From Oscillospiraceae bacterium UBA4632 (GTDB lineage: Bacteria; Bacillota; Clostridia; Oscillospirales; Oscillospiraceae): a stretch of 8,821 nucleotides of DNA. The notes under the pieces were generated by a model, which saw nothing but the letters and a program-made list of their open reading frames with translations, was not told where the DNA came from and made no database searches. Position numbers and translations under genes: made by a program. Positions 1-5,942 of the stretch are shown piece after piece. Each line of letters starts with the position of its first letter. Position 1 is the first letter of the stretch. The stretch is from NCBI GenBank assembly GCA_002405995.1, contig DHMW01000105.1, positions 1 to 8,821 on the forward strand, read 5' to 3'.

Positions 1-669
1 GACTGCATCCACAGTAACCTGCACAAGACCTTCGCCACGCCGCACGGCGGCGGCGGCCCCGGCGCCGGCGCGGTCGGCTGCAAGGAGTTCCTCAAAAAGT
101 ATATGCCCGGCCCGCTGGTCGCTGAAAAGGACGGCAAGTACAGCTTTGCGTATCCTGAAAAGTCCATCGGCCGCGTAAAGCTGTTCTATGGCAATTTCGA
201 TGTGTGCATCAAGGCGCTGACCTATGTGCTGACGCTCGGCAGGCGCGGCATCCGCGAGGCGGCGATGAACGCCGTGCTGAACGCGAACTATATGCGCGTG
301 AAGCTTGCCGAAAAGTTTACCATGGCCTACGATGAGATCTGCATGCACGAGTTCGTCATGTCGCTCGTGGATCTCCATAAGGAGACGGGCGTTTCCGCGC
401 TCGACCTTGCCAAGGGGATGCTCGACTTCGGCCTGCACCCGCCCACGATGTACTTCCCGCTCATCGTCCACGAGGCGCTCATGGTCGAACCCTGCGAGAC
501 GGAGAGCAAAGAGACGATGGACGAGGTGTGCGATATTTACGGCAGGCTCTTTGACCTTGCCTATTCCGACCCCGAGGCGCTGCACACCGCGCCGCACGGC
601 ACGCCTGTCCGCCGCCTCGATGAGGTCGGCGCGGCGCGCAATATGGTTCTGCGGTATCAGTTTGCATGA
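1..669 (+). CDS. gcvPB: glycine dehydrogenase (decarboxylating) subunit 2, 3' part
   Basis: This is the C-terminal part (222 residues) of the P-protein beta subunit of the cytoplasmic glycine cleavage system. The frame is open from base 1, so the start lies upstream of the window. The P protein uses pyridoxal phosphate to decarboxylate glycine and passes the aminomethyl group to the lipoyl arm of GcvH. The visible part begins with the PLP-lysine segment NLHKTF (Lys codon at 25-27), followed by the glycine-rich stretch TPHGGGGPGAGAVG that is typical of this family. The tail includes FGLHPPTMYFPLIV and EPCETESKETMDE, also standard for GcvPB. The split (two-subunit) form is usual in Firmicutes. 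The stop codon overlaps the start of the lipoate ligase gene (ATGA, 666-669), which suggests translational coupling. Confidence 0.96.
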   Translation, partial: DCIHSNLHKTFATPHGGGGPGAGAVGCKEFLKKYMPGPLVAEKDGKYSFAYPEKSIGRVKLFYGNFDVCIKALTYVLTLGRRGIREAAMNAVLNANYMRVKLAEKFTMAYDEICMHEFVMSLVDLHKETGVSALDLAKGMLDFGLHPPTMYFPLIVHEALMVEPCETESKETMDEVCDIYGRLFDLAYSDPEALHTAPHGTPVRRLDEVGAARNMVLRYQFA

Positions 670-1652
670 TAACGAAGCTTCAGTATTATATTGGCGGCTG
701 CACCGACCCGCACCGCAATCTTGCGCTGGAGGAATATCTCACCGATACCGTGGGAGAGGATACCTGCATTCTCTACCTCTGGCAGAATAAGCACACGGTC
801 GTCATCGGCCGCAACCAGAACGCGTGGCAGGAATGCCGCACAAGCGAGCTTGCGCGCGACGGCGGGACGCTCGCCCGCCGCCTCTCCGGCGGCGGCGCGG
901 TCTACCACGACATGGGCAACCTCAACTTCACCTTCTCGCTGCGCAAGGCCGACTATGACCTGCGCCGCCAGCAGAGCGTGATCGTTGAGGCCTGCCGCAG
1001 TCTTGGCATCCCGGCGGAAATCTCGGGCCGGAACGACATTCTGACAAGCGGCTGCAAATTCTCCGGCAATTCGTTCTACTCCCACGCGGGCCGCTCGTTC
1101 CACAACGGCACGCTGCTCGTGAACGTCGATATGGCAAACCTCGGCAAATACCTCACGCCCTCGAAGACAAAGCTCGAGAGCAAGGGCGTTGCGTCCGTGC
1201 GCTCGCGCGTCATCAACCTGACAGAACTCAAGCCCGACCTGACGATCGACGGCATGGCGCAAGCCATGGTCAAGGCATTCGAGTCCGTTTACGGTCTTGA
1301 AGCAAAGGAGCTGCGCGAGGAGGACTTTGACTCAGCCGGGATCGAGCGCCGCTATGCGCGCTTTCACAGCTACGACTGGGTGTACGGCAGGAGCGTGCCG
1401 TGTTCGTTCTCCTGCGCCAGGCGCTTTGCCTGGGGCGAGGTCACGATCGAGCTTGCCGTGGAAAACGGCTGCGTCGCCGACGCCGCCGTCTGGTCGGACG
1501 CAATGGACGCAGAGCTTGCAGCGCCGCTGGCGCAGGCGCTGCGCGGCTGCCGCTTCTCGATCGATGCGCTCTGCGAGCGCGTGCGGTCGGCAGAGGAATG
1601 CCGCGGCTATTCAGGCGACCTCTGTGCGCTGCTGCGCGAGCAGGACATCTGA
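666..1652 (+). CDS. lplA: lipoate-protein ligase A
   Basis: A 328-residue lipoate-protein ligase. The family adenylates lipoate and attaches it to a lysine on acceptor proteins; here the likely acceptor is GcvH. The catalytic-domain signature RRLSGGGAVYHD is at residues 71-82, followed by GNLNFTF. The segment GRNDILTSGCKFSGNS (121-136) carries the expected lipoyl-AMP lysine, K131. FHNGTLLV follows at 145-152. The length and the roughly 90-residue C-terminal accessory domain fit full-length LplA rather than a short LipB/LipM-type protein. The ATG overlaps the gcvPB stop by 4 nt and no clear Shine-Dalgarno precedes it, so translation probably depends on coupling with gcvPB. Placement between gcvPB and lpd indicates dedicated lipoylation for glycine cleavage. 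It would depend on scavenged lipoate unless lipA/lipB lie elsewhere. Confidence 0.95.
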   Translation: MITKLQYYIGGCTDPHRNLALEEYLTDTVGEDTCILYLWQNKHTVVIGRNQNAWQECRTSELARDGGTLARRLSGGGAVYHDMGNLNFTFSLRKADYDLRRQQSVIVEACRSLGIPAEISGRNDILTSGCKFSGNSFYSHAGRSFHNGTLLVNVDMANLGKYLTPSKTKLESKGVASVRSRVINLTELKPDLTIDGMAQAMVKAFESVYGLEAKELREEDFDSAGIERRYARFHSYDWVYGRSVPCSFSCARRFAWGEVTIELAVENGCVADAAVWSDAMDAELAAPLAQALRGCRFSIDALCERVRSAEECRGYSGDLCALLREQDI

Positions 1653-1669
1653 ATATCCCTACAAATCAC

Positions 1670-1699
1670 GCAATGCCGCCGAAAAGTAGGCGGCATTGC
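1670..1699 (+). other. perfect intercistronic hairpin between lplA and lpd
   Basis: An 11-bp perfect stem (GCAATGCCGCC / GGCGGCATTGC) with the 8-nt loop GAAAAGTA. It sits in the 69-nt gap between the two genes, 7 nt before the Shine-Dalgarno of the next gene. No T-run follows (TCTCGAAAAGG), so it is not a normal intrinsic terminator. It may stabilise or punctuate the message; that role is inferred. Confidence 0.6.
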
Positions 1700-1706
1700 T
1701 CTCGAA

Positions 1707-1714
1707 AAGGAAAG
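1707..1714 (+). promoter_or_regulatory. ribosome binding site of lpd
   Basis: AAGGAAAG lies 7 nt upstream of the ATG at 1722. It supports that start and independent initiation of the dehydrogenase, unlike the coupled lipoate ligase gene. Confidence 0.75.
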
Positions 1715-1721
1715 AAACACT

Positions 1722-3101
1722 ATGGCTCATTATGAACTCATTGTGATCGGCGCCGGCCCCGGCGGCTATGAAGCCGCGCTCCGCGCGGCAAAGCGCGGCA
1801 AAAGGGTCGCCGTCGTCGAAAAGCGCGAGGCGGGAGGCACCTGCCTCAACCGCGGCTGCATCCCCACCAAAACGCTGCTTCACTCCTCACAGGTCTATCA
1901 CGATGCGAAAAACGGCGCGCGCATCGGCATCCACACCGACGACATCCGCGCCAACATTGAGGAAATTTTCGCCTACAAGCGCGAAATCTCGCAGAGGCTG
2001 TCCTCCGGCATCGAGGCGCTGTTCAAAACCGCAAAGGTAGATCTTCTGCGCGGCACGGCGCTCATCACCGCGCCCGGCTGCGTCCGCGTAACGGACGCGG
2101 AGGGGAACGCCAAGGACTACACCTGTGACGATATCCTCATCGCCACGGGCTCTGTCCCCGCGCGCCCGCCCATCCCCGGTCTGGAGCTTGCCATGACCTC
2201 CGATGAGCTGCTGGAGGGCTGCGATCATCTGTACCGCTCCATCGTCATCATCGGCGGCGGCGTCATCGGCATCGAGTTTGCGACGTTCTACGCAGACCTC
2301 GGCTGCGAGGTCACCGTCATCGAGGGCATGGACCGGCTGCTGCCCAACATGGACAAAGAGCTTGGCCAGAACCTCGCGCTCATCCTCAAAAAGCAGGGCG
2401 TGAAGGTCTTCACGAGCGCGATGGTCCAAAGCGTGGAGAAGTCCGGCGAGGACATCGCCGTGAACTTTACCTGCAAGGAAAAAAGCGAGACTGTCTCCGG
2501 CGAGGCCGTGCTCTGCGCCATCGGACGCCGCCCGTACTGCGACGGCCTGTTCGCCGACGGCGTCTCCGTTGAGATGAACGGCCGCAGCATCGCCGTGAAC
2601 GAACGCTACGAGACGAGCATCCCCCGCATCTACGCCATCGGCGATGTGTCGGCGAAAATTCAACTCGCCCATGTGGCGACCGCACAGGGCATCGCCTGCG
2701 CCGATATGCTCTGCGGAAAGGAAAATCACACGTCCATGTCCGTCGTGCCGGGCTGCATCTACTGCCGCCCGGAGATCGCGGCCGCCGGCATGACCGAGGC
2801 CGAGGCTAAGGAGGCGGGCATTCCCGTCAAGGTCGGCAAGCACGTCATGTTCGACAATGCCAAGACGCTCATCGCCGACCCCGGCCGCTGCTTTATGAAG
2901 TTCGTCGCGAACGCCGAAACGCGTGAGCTTCTGGGCGCGCAGCTCATGTGCGAGCATGCGAGCGACATGATCGGCGGCGTCTCGCAGGCGCTCGCCAACC
3001 ACATGACGGTCGAGCAGTTTGCGCTTGCCATGCGCCCGCACCCGTCGTTCGAGGAGGCGATGACCGCCGCGCTGGAGGACCTTGCACAGAAGCTTGGCTG
3101 A
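1722..3101 (+). CDS. lpdA: dihydrolipoyl dehydrogenase (glycine cleavage L protein)
   Basis: A 459-residue FAD-dependent disulfide oxidoreductase that reoxidises dihydrolipoyl groups with NAD+. The FAD-binding GAGPGGYEAA is at residues 10-19. The redox-active pair C41/C46 lies in GGTCLNRGCIPTK. The NAD-binding fold starts at IIGGGVIGIEFA in the middle of the protein, and AIGDV marks the second FAD contact. The C-terminal dimerisation domain ends in RPHPSFEEAM, which carries the His-Glu catalytic dyad of the family. All key residues are present and the length is normal. As the last gene after gcvPB and lplA, and before a strong terminator, it is most likely the L protein of the glycine cleavage system. 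Sharing with other 2-oxoacid complexes cannot be excluded. Confidence 0.96.
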   Translation: MAHYELIVIGAGPGGYEAALRAAKRGKRVAVVEKREAGGTCLNRGCIPTKTLLHSSQVYHDAKNGARIGIHTDDIRANIEEIFAYKREISQRLSSGIEALFKTAKVDLLRGTALITAPGCVRVTDAEGNAKDYTCDDILIATGSVPARPPIPGLELAMTSDELLEGCDHLYRSIVIIGGGVIGIEFATFYADLGCEVTVIEGMDRLLPNMDKELGQNLALILKKQGVKVFTSAMVQSVEKSGEDIAVNFTCKEKSETVSGEAVLCAIGRRPYCDGLFADGVSVEMNGRSIAVNERYETSIPRIYAIGDVSAKIQLAHVATAQGIACADMLCGKENHTSMSVVPGCIYCRPEIAAAGMTEAEAKEAGIPVKVGKHVMFDNAKTLIADPGRCFMKFVANAETRELLGAQLMCEHASDMIGGVSQALANHMTVEQFALAMRPHPSFEEAMTAALEDLAQKLG

Positions 3102-3116
3102 TCGATATGGCTGCAT

Positions 3117-3158
3117 AGCGCCCGCGCTTCCCGGACGGGAAGCGCGGGCGCTGCTTTT
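3117..3158 (+). terminator. intrinsic terminator of the glycine-cleavage operon
   Basis: A 16-bp perfect GC-rich stem (3117-3132 with 3137-3152), a 4-nt loop GGAC, and TTTT at 3155-3158. It starts 15 nt after the dehydrogenase stop. The opposite strand has no T-run, so it should act mainly on rightward transcripts. Confidence 0.88.
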
Positions 3159-3266
3159 GTGTATGGAATGAAACGCGCGCAGCTTCTGAGGGAGCTGACC
3201 ACGAGGTCAGCCCCGATGCGATGAGCGGGGGCGCGGTGATGAGCTGCAGGCCGTTGGCGGCGGGCG
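3159..3266. other. spacer between convergent genes
   Basis: No gene is seen here. A 7-bp perfect hairpin (GCTGACC / GGTCAGC, loop ACGA, 3195-3211) lies 56 nt beyond the stop of the XRE-cupin gene on the - strand. No clean T-run follows on either strand, so it is at best a weak terminator. Confidence 0.4.
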
Positions 3267-3818
3267 TCAGGCAGGGTAGTAGTTGATGATCGTAAAGCGC
3301 ACGGTCTCATCCTGCGCATTTTCATAGGTGTGGCGGACGGAGGAGTCGAACATCATCGCGTCGCCCGAATTCATCACATAGGTGCCGCTGTCAAGGCGGA
3401 GCCGGAGCTGCCCGCCGATGACGTAGAGATATTCCTGCGCGCGGGGCGGATGACCGATGGAGGTGCTGGAGCGCCCGCCGTCCAGCTCAGCGTAAAAGAC
3501 CTCGAAGCTGCGCGTGGGGGAGGTCTTGAAATAGCAGTAGATGCGGTAGTGCTCCGCTGCCTCGGACTGCATTTCCGCCTCCTCGCGCCGCACCACGGCA
3601 GCCTCGTTCTCCACCTTTTCCAGCAGGCGCGTGTAGGGCACGTTCAGCCCGTTGGCGATCTTGAGCAGCGTGTTGATCGTGGGGTTGCTGCCGCCCTTTT
3701 CGATCTCGCCGAGCATCGCCTTGCTGATGCCCGAGACCTGCGCAAGCTGCCCGAGCGTCAGCTTCCGCTCCGTGCGCAGCGCATTGAGATTCATGGCAAT
3801 GGTTTTCCCCAGCTCCAT
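3267..3818 (-). CDS. XRE-family regulator with C-terminal cupin domain
   Basis: A 183-residue transcription factor. An N-terminal XRE helix-turn-helix spans about residues 7-65, with LGQLAQVSGISKAMLGEIEKGGSNPT in canonical form. A short charged linker precedes a C-terminal cupin barrel (about 103-183). The cupin motifs are HPPRAQEYLYVIGG (H123, E129) and SGDAMMFDSSVRHTYEN (H162). Such proteins usually repress or activate a neighbouring operon in response to a small ligand held in the cupin. The gene is divergent from azlC, a pairing common for amino acid exporters, so a branched-chain amino acid or related metabolite is a reasonable guess for the ligand. The start is fixed by GAGGAG at 3825-3830, 6 nt before the ATG. 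The regulated target and ligand are inferred. Confidence 0.92.
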   Translation of the reverse strand: MELGKTIAMNLNALRTERKLTLGQLAQVSGISKAMLGEIEKGGSNPTINTLLKIANGLNVPYTRLLEKVENEAAVVRREEAEMQSEAAEHYRIYCYFKTSPTRSFEVFYAELDGGRSSTSIGHPPRAQEYLYVIGGQLRLRLDSGTYVMNSGDAMMFDSSVRHTYENAQDETVRFTIINYYPA

Positions 3819-3830
3819 GGCATTCTCCTC

Positions 3831-3859
3831 TTGACAAATATATCTTACAGTTGTATGAT
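3831..3859 (+). promoter_or_regulatory. sigma-A promoter of azlCD
   Basis: A perfect -35 TTGACA (3831-3836), a 17-bp spacer and a -10 TATGAT (3854-3859, 5 of 6 matches). The predicted start is near 3866, giving a leader of about 79 nt. The -35 directly abuts the ribosome site of the divergent regulator gene. Confidence 0.75.
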
Positions 3860-3865
3860 TTGGCA

Positions 3866-3894
3866 GACGAATAAAAATATATTATACATTCGTC
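3866..3894. promoter_or_regulatory. candidate operator, inverted repeat GACGAAT-15-ATTCGTC
   Basis: Perfect 7-bp arms at 3866-3872 and 3888-3894 are separated by 15 AT-rich bases, with centre-to-centre spacing of 22 bp (about two helix turns). The outer edges fall at the predicted transcription starts of the rightward and leftward promoters. A dimer of the XRE-cupin regulator bound here could block both; that is inference from position and symmetry. Confidence 0.55.
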
Positions 3895-3900
3895 AATTAA

Positions 3901-3928
3901 ATTATACCTGATTTGTACCGGAAGTCAA
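3901..3928 (-). promoter_or_regulatory. sigma-A promoter of the XRE-cupin gene
   Basis: Read on the - strand: -35 TTGACT (3928-3923), a 16-bp spacer and a perfect -10 TATAAT (3906-3901). The predicted start is near 3894. It faces the azlCD promoter, so the two initial transcripts would overlap by roughly 30 nt. Confidence 0.7.
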
Positions 3929-3944
3929 GAGAAAGGAAAACGCA

Positions 3945-4631
3945 ATGAAGCGCAAGGCATTCCGCGCGGCGCTGCCGTACTCGCTGCCGATCTGCATCGG
4001 CTTTCTGTTCATCGCCATGTCGTATGGCTTTCTCATGCGCAGCAAGGGCTTTTCCGCCGTTTATCCGGCGGTGATGAGCGCCTGCATCTTTGCCGGCTCC
4101 ATGGAATTCGTCACGGTGGAGCTGCTGCTTGCGCCGTTCGCGCCGCTGCACGCCTTTTTTCTTGCGCTGATGGTCAACGCGCGCCACCTGTTTTACGGCA
4201 TCTCGATGCTTGACAAATACCGCGGCACAGGCTGGAAGAAACCCTACCTCATCTTCGGCATGTGTGACGAGACGTTTTCCGTCAACTGCACCGTCACGCC
4301 GCCTGCGGATGTGGACCGGGGCTGGTTTATGTTCTTCGTCACGCTGCTCAACCAGTGCTACTGGGTCGGCGGCGCGATCCTCGGCGGGCTGCTCGGCTCG
4401 CTGATCCGCTTCGATACCGAGGGCATCGAGTTTGTGATGACGGCGCTGTTTGTGGTGATGCTCGTCAACCAGTGGGAGGAGACGAAGGACCACCGCCCTG
4501 CGCTCACAGGTCTTGGCTGCACGCTTTTGTGCCTGCTGCTGTTTGGCGCGGAGCGCTTTATGCTCCCGTCGATGCTGGCGATCATCGCCGCGCTCACACT
4601 GCTGGGAAAAAGAGAGGGGGCGATCGAATGA
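3945..4631 (+). CDS. azlC: AzlC family branched-chain amino acid exporter, large subunit
   Basis: A 228-residue polytopic inner-membrane protein of the AzlC family, the large subunit of two-component branched-chain amino acid exporters. Family hallmarks seen are the [23 protein letters not shown] first hydrophobic segment (about residues 9-31), [13 protein letters not shown] (about 76-88), the [11 protein letters not shown] loop, and [19 protein letters not shown] near residue 165. Several further hydrophobic stretches are present and the length is normal. AAAGGA at 3932-3937, 7 nt from the ATG, supports this start. The stop overlaps the azlD start by 4 nt (ATGA), so the subunits are translationally coupled. 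Export of leucine, isoleucine or valine is the family role; the exact substrate cannot be read from sequence. Confidence 0.93.
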   Translation: MKRKAFRAALPYSLPICIGFLFIAMSYGFLMRSKGFSAVYPAVMSACIFAGSMEFVTVELLLAPFAPLHAFFLALMVNARHLFYGISMLDKYRGTGWKKPYLIFGMCDETFSVNCTVTPPADVDRGWFMFFVTLLNQCYWVGGAILGGLLGSLIRFDTEGIEFVMTALFVVMLVNQWEETKDHRPALTGLGCTLLCLLLFGAERFMLPSMLAIIAALTLLGKREGAIE

Positions 4632-4957
4632 CCATGACCGTCGGACAGAGCGCCGTTACCATCGCTGCCGTCGTGCTCGGCACGATGCTCACGCGCTTTC
4701 TGCCGTTTTTCATCTTTCCGGAGGGAAAGCAGCCGCCGCAATTCGTGCTGTACCTTGGCAGAGTGCTGCCCTATGCGGTGATCGGGCTTCTGGTGGTCTA
4801 CTGTCTCAAGGACGCGGTGTTTACCGCGTACCGCGGCCTGCCGGAGCTGATCGCCATGGCGGCGGTGGCGGGGCTGCAAAGGTGGAAAAGGAATATGCTG
4901 CTCAGCATGTTTGCCGGTACCGCGCTCTATATGCTGCTGGTGCAAACGGTGTTCTGA
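4628..4957 (+). CDS. azlD: AzlD family branched-chain amino acid exporter, small subunit
   Basis: A 109-residue membrane protein, the small partner of AzlC. The sequence begins [31 protein letters not shown]. It has three to four hydrophobic segments and the family-typical [20 protein letters not shown] followed by [19 protein letters not shown]. The chosen ATG at 4628 overlaps the azlC stop. A purine-rich GAGAGGGGG at 4612-4620 lies 7 nt upstream. An in-frame ATG two codons later (4634) is a possible alternative with poorer spacing. Length fits the family (about 100-110 residues). Confidence 0.92.
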   Translation: MTMTVGQSAVTIAAVVLGTMLTRFLPFFIFPEGKQPPQFVLYLGRVLPYAVIGLLVVYCLKDAVFTAYRGLPELIAMAAVAGLQRWKRNMLLSMFAGTALYMLLVQTVF

Positions 4958-5134
4958 AGGCGAGTCCCGATCTGATCTCACCGGCCGGGAAGCGGACACT
5001 GGGGGCGATCCTGCGCCGGCGGCAAGCCTGCGGCTTTTGCTGCCGCCGCGAGAAAGCCCGGCAGCAGCAAGGTGCGCGTGTCAAGGAAAAAGTGGAGGAC
5101 CTTCTGCGCGGAGAAAAAGTTTTGAAAAAAAGGC
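4958..5134. other. intergenic stretch with hairpin after azlD
   Basis: No credible gene is seen in this part of the 410-nt gap. A stem CGGCGGC (5017-5023) with GCCGCCG (5042-5048) encloses a smaller AAGCC-TGC-GGCTT hairpin followed by TT. This could be a weak terminator for azlCD, but there is no proper T-run after the long stem. From about 5085 to 5130 the DNA turns purine-rich, with GAAAAAG motifs on both sides of a GGAGGACC core. It looks like a decayed or dispersed extragenic element, but no second copy is visible in this window. Confidence 0.4.
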
Positions 5135-5163
5135 TTTACAAACGGCAAGAGATATAGTATGCT
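5135..5163 (+). promoter_or_regulatory. promoter of the DUF3793-flavodoxin operon
   Basis: A -35 TTTACA (5135-5140), a 17-bp spacer and a -10 TATGCT (5158-5163). An alternative reading is an extended -10, TATG-C-TATATG (5158-5168). The -10 lies in a short palindrome, ATATAG-TATG-CTATAT (5152-5167). Either reading starts transcription at or just inside the palindrome that follows. Confidence 0.6.
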
Positions 5164-5169
5164 ATATGC

Positions 5170-5187
5170 AGTTAGATAAATCTAACT
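5170..5187. promoter_or_regulatory. candidate repressor operator, box 1
   Basis: A perfect palindrome: AGTTAGAT-AA-ATCTAACT. It begins 2-7 nt after the -10 region, a position where a bound repressor would block initiation. TTAG/CTAA half-sites recall DtxR/IdeR-type boxes, but the arm spacing differs from the classical IdeR box, so the regulator is not assigned. Confidence 0.65.
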
Positions 5188-5201
5188 AATGGTGAACATA
5201 G

Positions 5202-5278
5202 CATGCCGCGCGTGCGCACCGGATTTCCCCGGCAATGCAGCGTTTTGCATTGCTTCGGCAGCCGCACCGCGCGGCATG
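5202..5278 (+). other. long hairpin in the leader of the DUF3793 gene
   Basis: The outer stem pairs 5202-5216 (CATGCCGCGCGTGCG) with 5263-5278, 15 bp with a single bulged C. An inner 8-bp perfect hairpin GCAATGCA-GCGTTT-TGCATTGC spans 5232-5253. The sequence after it (TGCTTCTCCTTT) is pyrimidine-rich rather than a clean T-run. It could be an inefficient terminator/attenuator or a structured leader; the role is unknown. Confidence 0.6.
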
Positions 5279-5290
5279 TGCTTCTCCTTT

Positions 5291-5308
5291 AGTTAAATAA
5301 GACTAACT
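5291..5308. promoter_or_regulatory. candidate repressor operator, box 2
   Basis: AGTTAAATAAGACTAACT matches box 1 at 15 of 18 positions, with the outer AGTTA/TAACT arms conserved. It lies about 120 nt downstream of box 1, on the other side of the long hairpin. It could be a second site for the same regulator, or serve a second start site; no convincing rightward promoter is centred on it. Confidence 0.5.
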
Positions 5309-5353
5309 CAAGAAGAACGAATAGTTTATACCGCCGCGAGGAAAGCTGAGAAA

Positions 5354-5361
5354 AAGGAGGG
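5354..5361 (+). promoter_or_regulatory. strong ribosome binding site of the DUF3793 gene
   Basis: AAGGAGGG, 6 nt before the ATG at 5368. It fixes the start and is nearly a full match to the 16S 3' end. Confidence 0.8.
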
Positions 5362-5367
5362 AACGGA

Positions 5368-5919
5368 ATGCCGGAGGAGATCTTGGTCAAACAGGGCGCG
5401 CCCACGCTTGCGGGCATCAAAACGGGCAGCCTCTTTCCCTGCCCTTGCGAGGACCGCAGCGCGCTGCTTGCGGATATCCGGCGGCTGAACCGGCTGCTCG
5501 TGCCCAAGGGGCTGTGCCTTCTGCCGATCCGCTTCCTCGGCGCGCAGGCGCTGCTGTACCTCTACCGCCCTGCGGGGCTGCGCCGCGATCTCAAGGACGC
5601 GCTCGCCGCCGAGATCCTGCGGCAGGCAGGCTATGCCGGGGACGACTGCCCGCGCTGCGTGGCGCGGCTGATCCGCCGCTTCCGCGAGAGCGGGGAGTTC
5701 CCGCACGAGGTCGGGCTGTTTCTCAGCTATCCGCCGGAGGATGTCAAGGGCTTTATCGACCACCGCGCCTGCAACTTCAAGTGCGCGGGGCTGTGGAAGG
5801 TCTACGGCGACGAGCGGCGGGCGCGCGAGCTGTTCGCAAAATTCAAAAAATGCACAGAGGTCTACTGTGCGCTGTGGCAGGCGGGGTCAAGTATCGAGCG
5901 CCTGGCCGTAGCAGGCTGA
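5368..5919 (+). CDS. DUF3793 family protein
   Basis: A 183-residue soluble protein recognised as DUF3793, a clostridial family of unknown biochemical function often found beside flavodoxins or iron-related genes. The hallmark FPHEVGLFLSYPPEDVKGFI is at residues 111-130. It is followed by NFKCAGLWKVYGDERRARELFAKFKKCTEVYC (136-167) and a terminal SIERLAV. The protein is cysteine-rich: C25 and C27 (CPC), C50, C94 and C97 (CPRC), C135 and C139, C162 and C167. No signal peptide or membrane segment is seen. The gene is the first of a two- or three-gene operon with flavodoxin, behind a promoter with a perfect palindrome. The context suggests a role in redox or metal-limited metabolism, but no reaction can be assigned. 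Confidence 0.85.
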   Translation: MPEEILVKQGAPTLAGIKTGSLFPCPCEDRSALLADIRRLNRLLVPKGLCLLPIRFLGAQALLYLYRPAGLRRDLKDALAAEILRQAGYAGDDCPRCVARLIRRFRESGEFPHEVGLFLSYPPEDVKGFIDHRACNFKCAGLWKVYGDERRARELFAKFKKCTEVYCALWQAGSSIERLAVAG

Positions 5920-5942
5920 AAAAGAAAGGTAGGTAGCATATC

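Noticed and set aside
657..1262. A 201-codon - strand frame opposite the lipoate ligase gene
   Set aside because: It lies antisense to a clear LplA reading frame and has composition typical of a shadow frame.
1887..3116. A 409-codon open frame on the - strand opposite lpd
   Set aside because: It mirrors a complete dihydrolipoyl dehydrogenase with all catalytic motifs; long antisense frames are expected in GC-rich coding DNA, and the translation shows no recognisable domain.
3330..3911. A 193-codon + strand frame across the regulator gene
   Set aside because: It is antisense to a complete HTH-cupin protein and runs through the divergent promoter region.
5170..5187. Assignment of the palindrome as a Fur or IdeR box
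   Set aside because: It shares TTAG/CTAA half-sites with IdeR-type boxes but the arm spacing is different, and it does not resemble the GATAAT repeats of Fur; only the palindrome itself is claimed.
5189..5296. A 35-residue + strand frame with CRAC near its start, in the DUF3793 leader
   Set aside because: No Shine-Dalgarno precedes the ATG, and the frame exists inside a hairpin whose symmetry keeps several frames open; the minus-strand frame has better signals.
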